Both the position numbers and the translations under genes were made by a program. The notes below the pieces were generated by a model. It made no database searches, was not told the origin of the DNA, and saw only the letters and a program-made list of their open reading frames with translations. This document shows, piece after piece, positions 26,867-35,848 of a DNA stretch of 62,131 nt; within the stretch, counting starts at the first letter, position 1, and each line of letters starts with the position of its first letter. The stretch comes from an uncultured Prevotella sp. (lineage in GTDB: Bacteria > Bacteroidota > Bacteroidia > Bacteroidales > Bacteroidaceae), in contig USDT01000014.1 in NCBI GenBank assembly GCA_900553465.1, forward strand, positions 1 through 62,131, given 5' to 3'.

Positions 26867-28969
26867 ATGAAAGACTTTACTATCTTGAAAAGGGACGGTT
26901 CGCGTGACCGTTTTTCTCTTGACAAAATTATGAATGCCGTAATAAAAGCGTTCAATTCTGTAAACGAGGAGACTGATTTGTGCTCATTGTCGAAGATTCT
27001 CAGTCATTTGGATATGCATGAGGACATAAAGGTGGAGGACATTCAGAATCAGGTGGAGATGGCCTTGATGCAGGAAGGGTATTACAAGGTAGCAAAGTCG
27101 TTCATGCTTTACAGACAGAAGCATACAGAAGACCGTGAAACGATGGACAAATTGCGTTTCCTTACTGAATACTGCAATGCATCAAATGCGGCAACTGGTT
27201 CAAAGTATGATGCTAATGCAAATGTGGAGCACAAGAATATTGCAACACTTATAGGTGAATTGCCCAAATCTGGATTTATTCGTTTGAACAGAAGACTGCT
27301 GACAGACAGAATTAAGAAAATGTATGGCAAGGAGGTTGCTGATGACTATATAGACAAACTGTCACATCATTTCATATATAAGAATGATGAGACAAGTCTT
27401 GCAAACTACTGTGCTTCTATAACAATGTATCCTTGGTTGACAGGTGGTACTATGTCTATAGGAGGAAACTCTACGGCGCCGACAAATCTAAAATCGTTCT
27501 GTGGTGGTTTTGTAAATATGGTGTTCATGGTGTCAAGTATGCTTAGTGGTGCATGCGCGACTCCGGAATTCCTGATGTATTTGAACTATTTCCTCGGACT
27601 GGAATATGGGAAGGATTATTGGAAAGAGCCAGATAAGGTTGTTGACTTGTCGTTGAAGCAGCGCACAATAGACAAGATGATAACCGATTGCTTTGAGCAG
27701 ATTGTCTATTCAATCAATCAGCCTACCGGTGCCCGTAACTATCAGGCGGTATTCTGGAATGTAGCTTATTATGACAAACCTTACTTTGAGAGTTTGTTCG
27801 GCAATTTCTATTTTCCGGATGGTTCACAGCCGGATTGGAACGGATTGTCATGGTTGCAGAAGAGATTCATGAAGTGGTTTAACAAAGAGCGTACGAAAAC
27901 AATTCTTACATTCCCAGTCGAGACAATGGCATTACTGACAAAGGATGGTGATGCAGTTGATAAGGAATGGGCTGATTTCACTGCTGAAATGTATTCGGAG
28001 GGACATTCGTTCTTTACATATATGAGTGATAATGCCGATTCTCTAAGTTCTTGTTGTCGTCTGCGCAACGAAATTCAGGACAATGGTTTCAGTTATACAC
28101 TTGGAGCCGGAGGCGTTTCAACTGGTTCGAAAAGTGTGCTCACGATTAATCTGAACCGTTGTATACAGTATGCCGTAAACAATAAGATAGATTATAAGGA
28201 ATTTCTTGCAGAGGTTGTTGATTTGTGTCATAAGGTACAGCTTGCATATAATGAAAATCTGAAAGATCTGCAGGAACATAAGATGTTGCCTCTGTTTGAT
28301 GCGGGATATATCAATATGAGTCGTCAGTATCTTACTATCGGAGTTAACGGACTTGTGGAGGCTGCTGAGTTTATGGGATTGCAGATAAATGATAACCCGG
28401 ACTATTTGAATTTTGTACAGACTGTATTGGGAATTGTAGAAACCTATAATAAGAAATATCGTACCAAGGACGTGATGTTCAATTGTGAGATGATCCCTGC
28501 AGAGAATGTTGGCGTGAAACACGCGAAATGGGATAGGGAGGACGGCTATTTCGTACCACGTGACTGCTATAACAGTTATTTCTATGTGGTTGAGGATGAT
28601 AGCCTGAACATAATGGATAAGTTCAAACTGCATGGTGCTCCGTATATACAACATCTTACAGGCGGGTCGGCATTGCACATGAACTTGGAAGAACATCTGT
28701 CAAAAGCTCAATACAGACATTTGTTGAAGGTTGCTGCAGTTGAGGGATGTAATTATTTCACTTTCAACATACCGAATACCGTATGCAATGATTGTGGGCA
28801 TATAGACAAGCGTTATCTCAAGGAATGTCCTCATTGTCATAGCAAAAACATCGATTATGTGACACGTATAATCGGTTATTTGAAACGCGTGAGCAACTTC
28901 TCGCAGGCACGTCAGCAGGAGGCAGGTCGCAGATATTACGCGGATAAGGAAAAGATGGTTGAAGCATGA
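26867..28969 (+). CDS. nrdD: Anaerobic (class III) ribonucleoside-triphosphate reductase
   Basis: 700 residues. It makes deoxynucleotides from NTPs in the absence of oxygen through a glycyl radical. An ATP-cone domain occupies about residues 1-95 (FTILKRDGSRDRFSLDKI). The C-terminus has the zinc site C640-x2-C643 ... C654-x2-C657 and the radical loop RIIGYLKRVSNFS, with the radical Gly at about 670. It is followed by its activase and a regulator gene and preceded by a repeat-rich leader. The enzyme is destroyed by oxygen, which makes control by the adjacent di-iron regulator plausible but unproven. Confidence 0.97.
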   Translation: MKDFTILKRDGSRDRFSLDKIMNAVIKAFNSVNEETDLCSLSKILSHLDMHEDIKVEDIQNQVEMALMQEGYYKVAKSFMLYRQKHTEDRETMDKLRFLTEYCNASNAATGSKYDANANVEHKNIATLIGELPKSGFIRLNRRLLTDRIKKMYGKEVADDYIDKLSHHFIYKNDETSLANYCASITMYPWLTGGTMSIGGNSTAPTNLKSFCGGFVNMVFMVSSMLSGACATPEFLMYLNYFLGLEYGKDYWKEPDKVVDLSLKQRTIDKMITDCFEQIVYSINQPTGARNYQAVFWNVAYYDKPYFESLFGNFYFPDGSQPDWNGLSWLQKRFMKWFNKERTKTILTFPVETMALLTKDGDAVDKEWADFTAEMYSEGHSFFTYMSDNADSLSSCCRLRNEIQDNGFSYTLGAGGVSTGSKSVLTINLNRCIQYAVNNKIDYKEFLAEVVDLCHKVQLAYNENLKDLQEHKMLPLFDAGYINMSRQYLTIGVNGLVEAAEFMGLQINDNPDYLNFVQTVLGIVETYNKKYRTKDVMFNCEMIPAENVGVKHAKWDREDGYFVPRDCYNSYFYVVEDDSLNIMDKFKLHGAPYIQHLTGGSALHMNLEEHLSKAQYRHLLKVAAVEGCNYFTFNIPNTVCNDCGHIDKRYLKECPHCHSKNIDYVTRIIGYLKRVSNFSQARQQEAGRRYYADKEKMVEA

Positions 28970-28997
28970 TTTTTTAGATAAGGAATATTTGAAAAGA

Positions 28998-29471
28998 ATG
29001 CTGAAATATACAAATTACGGAATAGTGTTTCAGGAGATCCCGGACGAGGTAACGCTTTCGATAAATATATCGAATTGCCCTTGCCGTTGTCCGGGGTGTC
29101 ACAGTAATTATTTGTGGCAGGATATAGGTGTGCCGTTGACACCTGTCGTATTGGAAAAGTTCATGCATGAATATGGTAAGGATATCACATGTATCTGTTT
29201 TATGGGCGGTGATGCTGAACCTGAATATGTGAATGTTCTGGCTCGTTTCCTACGTCGTGAATATCCACAGTATAAGATTGCATGGTACAGCGGAAGACAA
29301 CGGATACCGTCTAAAGTAAAGAAATCGGATTTTGATTATATAAAAGTGGGTCCATATATAGAACATCTTGGATGTTTGAAAAATCATACAACAAATCAGC
29401 GTCTGTACAAGCGCGTATCGGGAGATGATTTTACTGACATTACTTATCGTTTTTGGAAGAATGGAAATTAA
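28998..29471 (+). CDS. nrdG: Anaerobic ribonucleotide reductase activating protein
   Basis: 157 residues from MLKYTNYGIVFQEIPDEVTL. A TTG codon at 28959 would overlap nrdD and add a leader with no family likeness. The radical SAM cluster motif is CPCRCPGC (Cx3Cx2C), and ICFMGGDAEPEY follows as in NrdG. The enzyme cleaves S-adenosylmethionine to put the glycyl radical on NrdD. The start lies 28 bases after the nrdD stop and a LuxR regulator gene follows within 16 bases, giving a three-gene unit. Confidence 0.94.
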   Translation: MLKYTNYGIVFQEIPDEVTLSINISNCPCRCPGCHSNYLWQDIGVPLTPVVLEKFMHEYGKDITCICFMGGDAEPEYVNVLARFLRREYPQYKIAWYSGRQRIPSKVKKSDFDYIKVGPYIEHLGCLKNHTTNQRLYKRVSGDDFTDITYRFWKNGN

Positions 29472-29486
29472 TTATAATTGTGGTTT

Positions 29487-30080
29487 ATGGAAAAGCCTTG
29501 CGTGGTAATTGTTGATTCGAATACGTTTGTTGGCATTGGTCTGAAAAATATGTTGCAAAATGTGATGCCGATAATGGATGTAGATAACTTCAGATCATTT
29601 GCCGAGCTGGAGGCTAACAGACCGGAGCATTATTTTCATTACTTCGTTAATGTGAATGTTGTATTGGAACACAAAGATTTTTTTGTTTTGCATAAGAAAA
29701 AGACAATAGTATTGTCACATTTCAGTGAGCCTTTCGTATTGACGGAAGGCTTTCATAATATATGTGTGAGTCTCCCGGAACATCATTTGTTGAAGTCGCT
29801 TCTGATGCTTGAACATTATGCTCATGCGGATGGACGTAATTTGCCGTCTGCAGAGAACGGGGAGTTCAAGCAGTGTATATTGTCTGCGCGAGAAATAGAA
29901 GTAATGTCGTTGGTAGTGAGGGGATTAATCAATAAAGAAATTGCAGATAAATTGGGAATAGGTGTTTCAACTGTAATAACACATCGTAAGAATGTGATGG
30001 CTAAGCTTAATCTGAAAAGTGTTGCTTCTTTAACGGCATATGCTGTTATGCACGGATATGTCGATATAAACAGTATATGA
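29487..30080 (+). CDS. LuxR-family regulator with degenerate receiver-like domain
   Basis: 197 residues from MEKPCVVIVDSNTFVGIGLK. The N-terminal 115 residues look like a receiver fold, but the expected phospho-acceptor Asp is not evident (FVNVNVVLEHKDFF at that place), so phosphorylation is doubtful. The C-terminal LuxR helix-turn-helix (LINKEIADKLGIGVSTVITHRK) is about half identical by eye, over some 64 residues, to that of the di-iron regulator at 25707-26663, including the unusual tail LTxYAxxxxxVDI. It lies 15 bases after nrdG and is probably co-transcribed. The two paralogues bracket nrdDG. No partner histidine kinase is in the window. Confidence 0.85.
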   Translation: MEKPCVVIVDSNTFVGIGLKNMLQNVMPIMDVDNFRSFAELEANRPEHYFHYFVNVNVVLEHKDFFVLHKKKTIVLSHFSEPFVLTEGFHNICVSLPEHHLLKSLLMLEHYAHADGRNLPSAENGEFKQCILSAREIEVMSLVVRGLINKEIADKLGIGVSTVITHRKNVMAKLNLKSVASLTAYAVMHGYVDINSI

Positions 30081-30088
30081 TGTGATGA

Positions 30089-31357
30089 TCAAAGGAACGG
30101 AGTGAGCAAATGGGCGAACCAGGCAACAAATTTCTGCCAGTCTGTTCTGAATTCATCCCATGTTTCTGGTGTAAGTTTAAAACTATCAGATTTGTCTTTG
30201 TCAAACATGTCAGACAACTCTTTGGTTGTGCATCTGTCGATAATGACAGCGTTCTCCTCATAGTCGAAGTTAAGGCTTCGTGCATTAAGGTTGGCACTGC
30301 CAACAGTGCAAAATCGTCCGTCAACCATTATTACTTTCGTATGGTGGAATCCTGGCTTGTAGATGTAGATATCAGCACCATGTTTCATTAGATTATGTAC
30401 ATTGTAGAATACACAATCTGGAGTTAACGGAATATCACTGTGTGCAGATACCATGATTTCAACTTTCACACCGCGTTTTATTGCATTCCGTAGTGATTTT
30501 TTTAACTTATGATTGAGTGTCAGATATGGATTGATAATCTTTATACTGTCCTTGGCGTTGTTTATCGCACTTTCGTAGAATGTACGTATTATCTTGTTGC
30601 TTATACGGGGTTCGCGGTTTATTATGCCGACCATTTTTTTTCCGGCCGTTTCACAGGTGTCGGGTTTTAAGTCTTTAAAATAAGTTGCAGGGAAACAACC
30701 TCTGAAATATTGTGCTCCGTGAACATTTTGCCCTGTTACTTTATTCCAAATCTTTAAAAAGATTGCTTGGAGAGTGTTTACTTCGTCACCATCGATTCTA
30801 CAGTGCATGTCACGCCAGTCTCCAACCTGTTCTGTGCCGTTTATGTAATAATCAGCAACATTCATTCCTCCTGTGTATGCAATCTTTCCATCGATGACAA
30901 CAATCTTGCGGTGATCTCTGTGAAAGACGTGGTTGACCCACGGAAAACGAATTGGGTCAAACTCGTAAATTTCAATGCCTTTATTTCGTATCTCTTTCAG
31001 ATGACGTTTACGAAGAGGTCTATTGTTGGAATCATTTCCGAAACCATCAAACAAAGCCCTTACCTCAACGCCCTCTTGGGCTTTTTGGGCAAGCAGTTTG
31101 AAAAGAAGACCTGCGATAGAATCATTGCGGAAGTTGAAGTATTCAAGATGAACGCTGCTCCGTGCCTGACGGATGGCTTTAAACATATCATCGAATTTTT
31201 CCTGACCGTTCATTAATAATGTAACGCTGTTGTTTTTGGAGAATTTGATGCCGGAAGCACGTAATTCATTGACAACTAAAGAATCGCTTGTCTGTGCATG
31301 AACGGAGATGCATATACAATAAGTGAAAAATAGAATTATGATATATTTCAATTTCAT
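30089..31357 (-). CDS. Exported phospholipase D-family protein (cardiolipin synthase-like)
   Basis: 422 residues. Two HKD motifs are intact (HRKIVVID and HTKVIMVD), each followed by a Gly-rich loop (YTGGMNVAD, VGSANLNARS). This is the double-HKD layout of cardiolipin synthases and PLD-type enzymes. Unusually it begins with a cleavable-looking signal peptide (MKLKYIIILFFTYCICISVHAQ) rather than the two membrane helices of ClsA, so the catalytic part should lie in the periplasm. The substrate is not decided: phosphatidylglycerol or cardiolipin exchange is likeliest from the family. Its 3' end meets that of the LuxR gene with 8 bases between. Confidence 0.83.
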   Translation of the reverse strand: MKLKYIIILFFTYCICISVHAQTSDSLVVNELRASGIKFSKNNSVTLLMNGQEKFDDMFKAIRQARSSVHLEYFNFRNDSIAGLLFKLLAQKAQEGVEVRALFDGFGNDSNNRPLRKRHLKEIRNKGIEIYEFDPIRFPWVNHVFHRDHRKIVVIDGKIAYTGGMNVADYYINGTEQVGDWRDMHCRIDGDEVNTLQAIFLKIWNKVTGQNVHGAQYFRGCFPATYFKDLKPDTCETAGKKMVGIINREPRISNKIIRTFYESAINNAKDSIKIINPYLTLNHKLKKSLRNAIKRGVKVEIMVSAHSDIPLTPDCVFYNVHNLMKHGADIYIYKPGFHHTKVIMVDGRFCTVGSANLNARSLNFDYEENAVIIDRCTTKELSDMFDKDKSDSFKLTPETWDEFRTDWQKFVAWFAHLLTPFL

Positions 31358-31656
31358 CTTAAATTTAGATCATGCAGTTATGATAACTTAATGGTATCAT
31401 ACTGACTTAGTCTTGGTCTGATATTACTTAGTATTATATGATGGCAAATCAGCCAGATATATCAGACTTTTGTATAATTCTAAAATCTATCGTAATATAA
31501 TGTTTGCATGGAAAAGAACTTGATATGTCCTCTATGTATGAGTATTATGCTGCATATTTTGTCCATGTTCGCATGCAACATTATATTGGATAGTATGGGG
31601 TGATATAAATTTTATAAACGTTATAATTTTTATATCAGTTTCAGATCTTTTATCTG
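31358..31656. other. Intergenic stretch, weak AT-rich hairpin only
   Basis: About 300 bases upstream of the PLD gene and downstream of pheS. A weak hairpin GATATAAA ... TTTATATC (31602-31636) could end pheS transcription. Nothing else is recognised. Confidence 0.4.
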
Positions 31657-32694
31657 TTAGTTTGCGGATTCGAATTCGTTGAGGAATCGTACATCATTTT
31701 CTGAGAACATTCTCAAATCCGCAACCTGATATTTCAGATTTGTTATGCGCTCAACTCCCAATCCGAAAGCATATCCACTGTAAACCTTACTGTCAATATT
31801 ACATGCTTCAAGTACATTTGGATCAACCATTCCACATCCAAGAATTTCAACCCATCCTGTATGTTTGCAGAAACCACAACCTTTGCCTCCACATATATGA
31901 CATGATATGTCCATTTCTGCACTTGGTTCTGTGAATGGGAAATAGCTTGGACGCAAACGGATACGTGTGTCATTGCCAAACAGTTCTTTCGCAAATGCAA
32001 GAAGAACTTGTTTTAAGTCTGTAAATGAAACGTTCTTGTCTATATAAAGGCCCTCAATTTGATGGAAGAAACAATGGGCACGTGCAGAAATTGCTTCATT
32101 ACGATATACACGGCCTGGACATATCACACGAATAGGTGGTTGCTGATGTTCCATCACGCGGCTTTGGTCGTTGGACGTATGAGAGCGAAGGATGATGTTT
32201 TTTGTAACGTCTTCCTGGTTGGTCTCAATAAAGAACGTGTCTTGCATATCGCGTGCTGGATGGTCTGCAGCAAAGTTTAGTTTCGTGAAAACATGCAGGT
32301 CGTCGTCAATTTCCGGTCCTTCAGCAATGCTGAATCCCATACGCTGGAATATATCGATAATTTTATTTCTTGTAATTGTCAGAGGATGACGTGCTCCGAG
32401 TTGTATCGGGTAAGCAGAACGTGTCAGGTCGATATCATTGAAAATATCATTACCTGTATCTGCATTCTCTTTCAATTCATTGATTTTCTGTATAGCTAGT
32501 TGCTTAAGTTCATTTATTTTAATACCGACAGTCTTTTTTTCTTCTGGTGCAACATTTCTGAAATCAGCCATGAGAGCGGTGATTTCGCCTTTCTTTCCAA
32601 GATATTTCAAGCGCAGTGATTCTATTTCTTCGGCACTTTTTGCAGAAAGATTGTTTACCTCGATAATCAGTTGGTCTATTTTGTCCAATATCAT
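31657..32694 (-). CDS. pheS: Phenylalanyl-tRNA synthetase alpha subunit
   Basis: 345 residues from MILDKIDQLIIEVNNLSA, the usual length; an upstream ATG would add 35 residues without family likeness. The N-terminal coiled-coil for tRNAPhe binding (about 1-90) is followed by the class II catalytic core: HPLTITRNKIIDIFQRMGF, FTKLNFAADHPARDMQDTFF, TSNDQSRVM, and the closing GYAFGLGVERI. It charges tRNA-Phe together with PheT, which is not in this window, as is common in Bacteroidales. A -7 box (TACCTTTG on the minus strand, 32797-32804) lies about 100 bases upstream. Confidence 0.97.
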   Translation of the reverse strand: MILDKIDQLIIEVNNLSAKSAEEIESLRLKYLGKKGEITALMADFRNVAPEEKKTVGIKINELKQLAIQKINELKENADTGNDIFNDIDLTRSAYPIQLGARHPLTITRNKIIDIFQRMGFSIAEGPEIDDDLHVFTKLNFAADHPARDMQDTFFIETNQEDVTKNIILRSHTSNDQSRVMEHQQPPIRVICPGRVYRNEAISARAHCFFHQIEGLYIDKNVSFTDLKQVLLAFAKELFGNDTRIRLRPSYFPFTEPSAEMDISCHICGGKGCGFCKHTGWVEILGCGMVDPNVLEACNIDSKVYSGYAFGLGVERITNLKYQVADLRMFSENDVRFLNEFESAN

Positions 32695-32796
32695 AATTAT
32701 TATATTGATTGTGTTGTTGGTTGTTGCTAACAGGCATGACGGTTCATAAAGGGTGTTTTTGCTCATTATAATGCTATGCCTTATATTTAAACGTTG

Positions 32797-32804
32797 CAAA
32801 GGTA
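32797..32804 (-). promoter_or_regulatory. -7 box of pheS
   Basis: On the minus strand TACCTTTG fits TAnnTTTG, about 103 bases before the chosen pheS start. The leader would include the upstream ATGs that were not used. Confidence 0.45.
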
Positions 32805-32846
32805 ATATTTTTAGCTTAGAATAAGAAAAATATAGAAATAAAGTTG

Positions 32847-32854
32847 TACTTTTG
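32847..32854 (+). promoter_or_regulatory. -7 box of the DUF4348-murB unit
   Basis: TACTTTTG fits TAnnTTTG, 33 bases before the lipoprotein start at 32887 and back to back with the pheS promoter. Confidence 0.5.
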
Positions 32855-32886
32855 CCAAAAATTTGAGGAATGACAAGTCCTGCAAT

Positions 32887-33747
32887 ATGTATATGAAAAG
32901 ATGTGCTGTTTTTATTATACTGATAATTGTTATCAGTGTAATAAGTTTTTCTTCAATGGGTTGTTCGGACAAAAAGAACTTCATGGCGGATTCTGTTTCT
33001 ATTACTGATTCTCTGTCTGCAGATACGACTGCAACGGATACGATGGAAACAATCATATCTGAAACTCCAATGCCACGGGCGGCAGATGAACTGTTTGACG
33101 ATTTTTTCTTTAATTTTGCTGCCAACGGTAAATTACAGAGAAAACGTATTAAGTTTCCGTTGCCGGTAATTCGAAAAGATACAACTTTTATAAAAGCTAG
33201 TGCTTGGAAAACCGAACATTTCTTTATGCATCAGGATTATTATACACTGATATTTGATAATCTTAGACAGATGAATGTTGTGAAAGATACGACAATTCAC
33301 CATGTGATTGTTGAAAAGATATATCTTAAGCGTAATACTGTTAAGCAATATCTTTTTGATAGGGTGCAAGGGCTTTGGAAAATGACAGCAATAAAGTATG
33401 AAGGAATGCGCAAAAACCGTAATGCTTCATTTTTGAGCTTTTACAGTAAATTTGCAACAGATTCAGCTTTTCAGATAAGTAGTATTAATGATCCTTTGGA
33501 TTTTTCTGGTCCCAGCTCGGATGACGAGTTTGATACTACGAGTGGTTTTCTTGCACCGGAACAATGGTTGTCTTTTGCACCAGAACTGCCTTCTGGGATG
33601 ATTTATAATATTCAATATGACAGTGAGAGAAAATCTGGTGGTAATCAGAGGATTTTCGTTATACGAGGAATATCCAATGGTCTTGAAACAGAACTTACAT
33701 TCCGTAAGAAAGAAGGAAAGTGGATGCTAATAAAACTGATAGTATAA
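32887..33747 (+). CDS. DUF4348-type lipoprotein
   Basis: 286 residues from MYMKRCAVFIILIIV. The second Met two codons later is equally possible; an upstream TTG is not needed. A hydrophobic signal sequence ends at a lipobox-like SSMGC, followed by a Ser/Thr/Asp-rich linker. The conserved part (about 60-280) includes FDDFFFNFAANGKLQRKRIKFPLP, recalling the DUF4348 family of Bacteroidales lipoproteins of unknown function. It overlaps murB by one base (TAATG), so the two are translationally coupled. Assignment to DUF4348 rests on memory of the family pattern. Confidence 0.65.
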   Translation: MYMKRCAVFIILIIVISVISFSSMGCSDKKNFMADSVSITDSLSADTTATDTMETIISETPMPRAADELFDDFFFNFAANGKLQRKRIKFPLPVIRKDTTFIKASAWKTEHFFMHQDYYTLIFDNLRQMNVVKDTTIHHVIVEKIYLKRNTVKQYLFDRVQGLWKMTAIKYEGMRKNRNASFLSFYSKFATDSAFQISSINDPLDFSGPSSDDEFDTTSGFLAPEQWLSFAPELPSGMIYNIQYDSERKSGGNQRIFVIRGISNGLETELTFRKKEGKWMLIKLIV

Positions 33748-34763
33748 TGAAAGATTTTTGCAACTATAGTTTGTTAAAGCATAATACATTTGGCATGGAT
33801 GTCAGATGTGCAAGATTTCTTGAGTTCAGTACAGTTGAGGAACTTCGTGGAATAGCATTACAAATAGAAAGTTTTCAGAAACCTCTGCTATTTTTAGGTG
33901 GAGGGAGCAATATGTTGTTTGTTGGATATTTCTCTGGAACAATACTTCATTCAGGAATAAAAGGAATTGAAACGATTTCGGAGGAAGATGACATCCGTTT
34001 GAGATGCGGTTCAGGAGAAGTTTGGGATGATGTTGTTGAATATGCCGTGTCAAACGGTATGTATGGAGCCGAAAATCTTTCAGCAATTCCAGGGGATGTG
34101 GGCGCTTCTGCTGTTCAGAATATCGGTGCTTACGGCTCTGAGGTTAAGGATCTGATAGTGAATGTTGAGGCTGTGGATATTCAGACTGGGGATATCTGTA
34201 AATTCACGTCGAATGATTGTCATTATGGCTATAGAGACAGTCGGTTTAAGCACGAGTGGAAGAACCGTTATGTGATTACTTATGTGACATACAGATTTTC
34301 CAAAACTTTCGAGCCAAAACTGGACTATGGTAATATAAGATCCTTTCTTCAGGCAAAAGGAATAGATGAACCTACGGCAAGAGAGCTACGGGATTCTATT
34401 ATCTCTATAAGAAATGCCAAATTGCCTGATCCCGCAATAATGGGAAATGCTGGCAGCTTCTTTGTGAATCCGGTGGTAGATGAAAAGAAATATTCTGCTC
34501 TTCATGAAGAATACCATGATATGCCACATTATCTTTTATGTGACGGTCGTGTGAAGATACCGGCAGGATGGCTTATTGAACAATGTGGATGGAAAGGTCG
34601 TTCGTTTGGAAATGCCGGTGTTTACGAGAAGCAGTCTCTCGTTCTTGTGAACCATGGTGGTGCTACCGGTGCAGAAGTCGTTGCGCTTTGTGAAAGAATA
34701 TGTGAGGATGTTTGGAAAAAGTTTGGTATAGAAATTTACCCGGAAGTAAATATTATACGATAA
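33747..34763 (+). CDS. murB: UDP-N-acetylenolpyruvoylglucosamine reductase
   Basis: 338 residues from MKDFCNYSLLKHNTFGMDV; the A of its start overlaps the previous stop. It carries out the NADPH-dependent reduction that makes UDP-MurNAc for peptidoglycan. FAD-binding elements are LFLGGGSNMLF and AIPGDVGASAVQNIGAYG. The catalytic YRDSRFK and GSFFVNP, with the proton-donor Ser, are present. The domain order and the Tyr-containing loop are those of type I (E. coli-like) MurB. It is co-transcribed with the DUF4348 lipoprotein gene. Confidence 0.97.
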   Translation: MKDFCNYSLLKHNTFGMDVRCARFLEFSTVEELRGIALQIESFQKPLLFLGGGSNMLFVGYFSGTILHSGIKGIETISEEDDIRLRCGSGEVWDDVVEYAVSNGMYGAENLSAIPGDVGASAVQNIGAYGSEVKDLIVNVEAVDIQTGDICKFTSNDCHYGYRDSRFKHEWKNRYVITYVTYRFSKTFEPKLDYGNIRSFLQAKGIDEPTARELRDSIISIRNAKLPDPAIMGNAGSFFVNPVVDEKKYSALHEEYHDMPHYLLCDGRVKIPAGWLIEQCGWKGRSFGNAGVYEKQSLVLVNHGGATGAEVVALCERICEDVWKKFGIEIYPEVNIIR

Positions 34764-34805
34764 TCTTTAGGGTTAGAACAAATATATTTAGTCGATCTAT
34801 AAATT

Positions 34806-35576
34806 ATGAAAGTCACACTGCTTGGAACAGGTACATCTGGCGGAGTGCCCTCATTGGGGTGCAGTTGTAATGTTTGCCGCAGTAATGATCCTCGTGACAG
34901 GCATATGCGCAGTGCCGCCTTGCTTGAAACTATTTCTACTCGAGTGTTGATAGACTGTGGCCCTGATATACGTGAACAGTTGATGCCATTCCCCTTTAGG
35001 CCTATTGATGCCGTACTCCTTACACATTGTCATTATGACCATGTGGCAGGCATAGACGATTTGCGGCCCTTTTGTGTGTTTGGCGCAGTCAATATATATG
35101 CAGACAATACAACTGTCGGATGTGTGAAACGTGTGATGCCGTATTGTTTCGGTAATGATCTTTATCCAGGTGTACCGTTAATAAAACTGAATGTTATAAA
35201 GCCTCATGATGTTTTCAGAATAGGTGACATAGATGTATTCCCCGTAAAGGTTATGCATGGTAAAATGCCGATATTGGGGTATCGGTTTGGTGAGTTTGCA
35301 TATATTACGGATATGAAAACGATAGAAGATTCAGAATTATCAAAACTATACGGTGTGAAGAAACTTGTTGTCAATGCTTTACGTTTCACTAAAGAACACC
35401 ACTCACATCAGTTGGTTGATGATGCAATAAACTTTGCTCACAAAATAAAGGCAGAAGAAGTTTATCTTACTCATGTATGTCATCATATAGGGCTTTATTC
35501 CGAAGCTTCCGCCAAGCTGCCAGACGGTGTCCATCTGGCATACGACGGTATGACAATCAACGTCTCCTCTTTTTGA
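34806..35576 (+). CDS. PhnP-like metallo-beta-lactamase-fold phosphodiesterase
   Basis: 256 residues, no signal peptide. The start MKVTLLGTGTSGGVPSLGC, the extra structural zinc cysteines (GCSCNVCRSNDPRD) and the metal motif THCHYDHVAGIDD place it in the PhnP/MBL cyclic phosphodiesterase branch. Later metal ligands appear at ITDMKT and HEEY-like HVCHH positions near the end (LTHVCHHIG). There are no phn genes nearby, so the natural substrate is unknown. The last 20 bases overlap the 3' end of the opposite-strand gene at 35557. Confidence 0.85.
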   Translation: MKVTLLGTGTSGGVPSLGCSCNVCRSNDPRDRHMRSAALLETISTRVLIDCGPDIREQLMPFPFRPIDAVLLTHCHYDHVAGIDDLRPFCVFGAVNIYADNTTVGCVKRVMPYCFGNDLYPGVPLIKLNVIKPHDVFRIGDIDVFPVKVMHGKMPILGYRFGEFAYITDMKTIEDSELSKLYGVKKLVVNALRFTKEHHSHQLVDDAINFAHKIKAEEVYLTHVCHHIGLYSEASAKLPDGVHLAYDGMTINVSSF

Positions 35577-35841
35577 ATATAGAGCGGCTACCTTTGAATT
35601 TTCTGTAGATTTTCCAACCGAGAATGACACCGTCTATTACACCAGCACCCATGTTTATCATGTTGGACATACGTTGTACAGGAGTGGCTGGCTCTTGTGT
35701 CTCTTTTTTATAAAAGAGTTCACTCCATAGTGAAGCTATTTCTTCTTCGTCGGCATAAATCTCATTTTGCAGTTGCTCCTTGCGGGCACGTATATCAGCC
35801 AACGAACAGAACGTCTGTGTATTTTTATCAGTTGTTGTCAT
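35557..35841 (-). CDS. Small conserved-looking protein of the YtxH/holin-like operon
   Basis: 94 residues. It has an acidic, helical N-terminal half (SLADIRARKEQLQNEIYADEEE), one hydrophobic Gly-rich segment (about 60-75, MGAGVIDGVILGWKIY) and a very basic tail (KFKGSRSIFKKRRR). No family is recognised. It is third in a minus-strand run with the holin-like and YtxH genes (7 and 9 base gaps), which suggests a shared envelope-stress role. Its end overlaps the MBL gene tail to tail by 20 bases. Confidence 0.75.
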   Translation of the reverse strand: MTTTDKNTQTFCSLADIRARKEQLQNEIYADEEEIASLWSELFYKKETQEPATPVQRMSNMINMGAGVIDGVILGWKIYRKFKGSRSIFKKRRR

Positions 35842-35848
35842 AGAGGTA

